The notes under the pieces are model-generated. The model saw only the letters and a program-made list of their open reading frames with translations. It was not told the DNA's origin and searched no databases. Below, piece by piece: positions 5,808-6,148 of a stretch of 6,148 nucleotides of DNA. This DNA comes from Rhodobacteraceae bacterium UBA996 (GTDB lineage: Bacteria > Pseudomonadota > Alphaproteobacteria > Rhodobacterales > Rhodobacteraceae), in NCBI GenBank assembly GCA_002291955.1, contig DBBA01000293.1, forward strand, positions 1,197 to 7,344, read 5' to 3'. Numbering within the stretch: position 1 is the stretch's first letter; each line of letters opens with the position of its first letter. Both the position numbers and the translations under genes were made by a program.

Positions 5808-6127
5808 GCGGGGCGCAGGTCTGGACGGTGATCCTGGTGCTGGGGGTGGGGACGTTCCTGATCCGCTTCTCGTTCCTGGGGCTGATCGGGGCGCGGCCGG
5901 TGCCCACCTGGGTTGCGCGGCTGTTGCGCTACACGCCGGTCGCCGTGCTGCCGGGGCTGGTGGCGCCGCTGGTGCTGTGGCCCGCGGCCACCGGGGGCGC
6001 GCCCGATGCGGCGCGGCTGGCGGCGGCGGCGGCCACGGTGGTGGTGGGCCTGTGGACGCGCAACGTGCTGTGGTCGGTGGGCGCGGGTGCGGGGGTGCTG
6101 GCCGTGGGGCTGGCGCTGGGCGGGTAG
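5804..6127 (+). CDS. azlD: AzlD-family amino-acid exporter, small subunit
   Basis: AzlD is the small partner of AzlC in the two-component exporter. The 107-residue product has four hydrophobic stretches, at about 5-29, 43-61, 70-84 and 89-106. It shows the family's features: a GVGTFLIRFSFL N-terminal segment (14-25), the RYTPVAVLPGLVAPLVL core (42-58) and the TRNVLWSVGAGAGVLAVGLAL C-terminus in two parts (85-95, 96-105). The start ATG at 5804 overlaps the azlC TGA, and the purine-rich GGAGCGGCGGGG (5792-5803) at the end of azlC can serve as its ribosome site. Length and ends look intact, and the pair appears complete. No terminator can be assigned because only 21 bases remain before the window edge. 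Confidence 0.93.
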   Translation: MSGAQVWTVILVLGVGTFLIRFSFLGLIGARPVPTWVARLLRYTPVAVLPGLVAPLVLWPAATGGAPDAARLAAAAATVVVGLWTRNVLWSVGAGAGVLAVGLALGG

Positions 6128-6148
6128 GGGCTACATCACCGGCGCGGG

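Noticed and set aside
5402..6127. Long plus-strand frame in azlC that is continuous with azlD, hinting at a frameshifted fusion.
   Set aside because: Within azlC the frame gives Gly/Arg-rich shadow sequence. The real AzlC frame is intact to its TGA and AzlD starts at the ATGA overlap, the usual arrangement.
6131..6148. A possible C-terminus of a minus-strand gene (PAPVM then TAG).
   Set aside because: Only five codons are visible; they fit a gene converging on azlD but cannot be told from chance.

Overview
The window reads as chromosomal sequence from a high-GC alphaproteobacterium, most likely of the Rhodobacterales (Rhodobacter/Paracoccus type). Three things point there: strong G/C at third codon positions, a TtcA sequence of the form I recall from that order, and an intergenic element (GC hairpin, then CCTCCCCCGGAGG, then TATTTGGGCAAGGATGAAG) that I remember as recurring between Rhodobacterales genes. 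The taxonomy is an inference from memory, not a search result.

Layout. The minus strand carries two genes. A membrane-anchored GGDEF-EAL cyclic-di-GMP protein runs off the left edge (1-1442), and the tRNA 2-thiocytidine synthetase gene ttcA (1576-2463) lies upstream of it. The 133 bases between them hold two small inverted repeats next to the ttcA stop and a weak promoter candidate for the GGDEF-EAL gene. A 108-base divergent region follows, with a good promoter candidate for ttcA that also argues for its shorter start.

The plus strand carries four genes: a membrane protein with a coiled coil and a C-terminal pentapeptide-repeat domain (2572-4275), a DUF3833-type lipoprotein (4343-4876), and an azlC-azlD pair (5091-5807, 5804-6127) overlapping by ATGA. 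The 214 bases between the lipoprotein gene and azlC are non-coding and rich in repeats and hairpins.

The genes do not form one pathway. They are a c-di-GMP turnover or sensing protein, a tRNA modification enzyme, two envelope proteins of unknown role, and a two-subunit amino-acid exporter. I see no mobile element, CRISPR array, tRNA, rRNA or defence cassette. The points most worth a second look are the GGDEF domain that lost its active site but kept an inhibitory-site motif beside an intact EAL domain, the ten-residue super-period of the pentapeptide domain and its heptad linker, and the repeat region upstream of azlC. Very long open frames lie antisense to the real genes; I judge these to be GC-driven artefacts.
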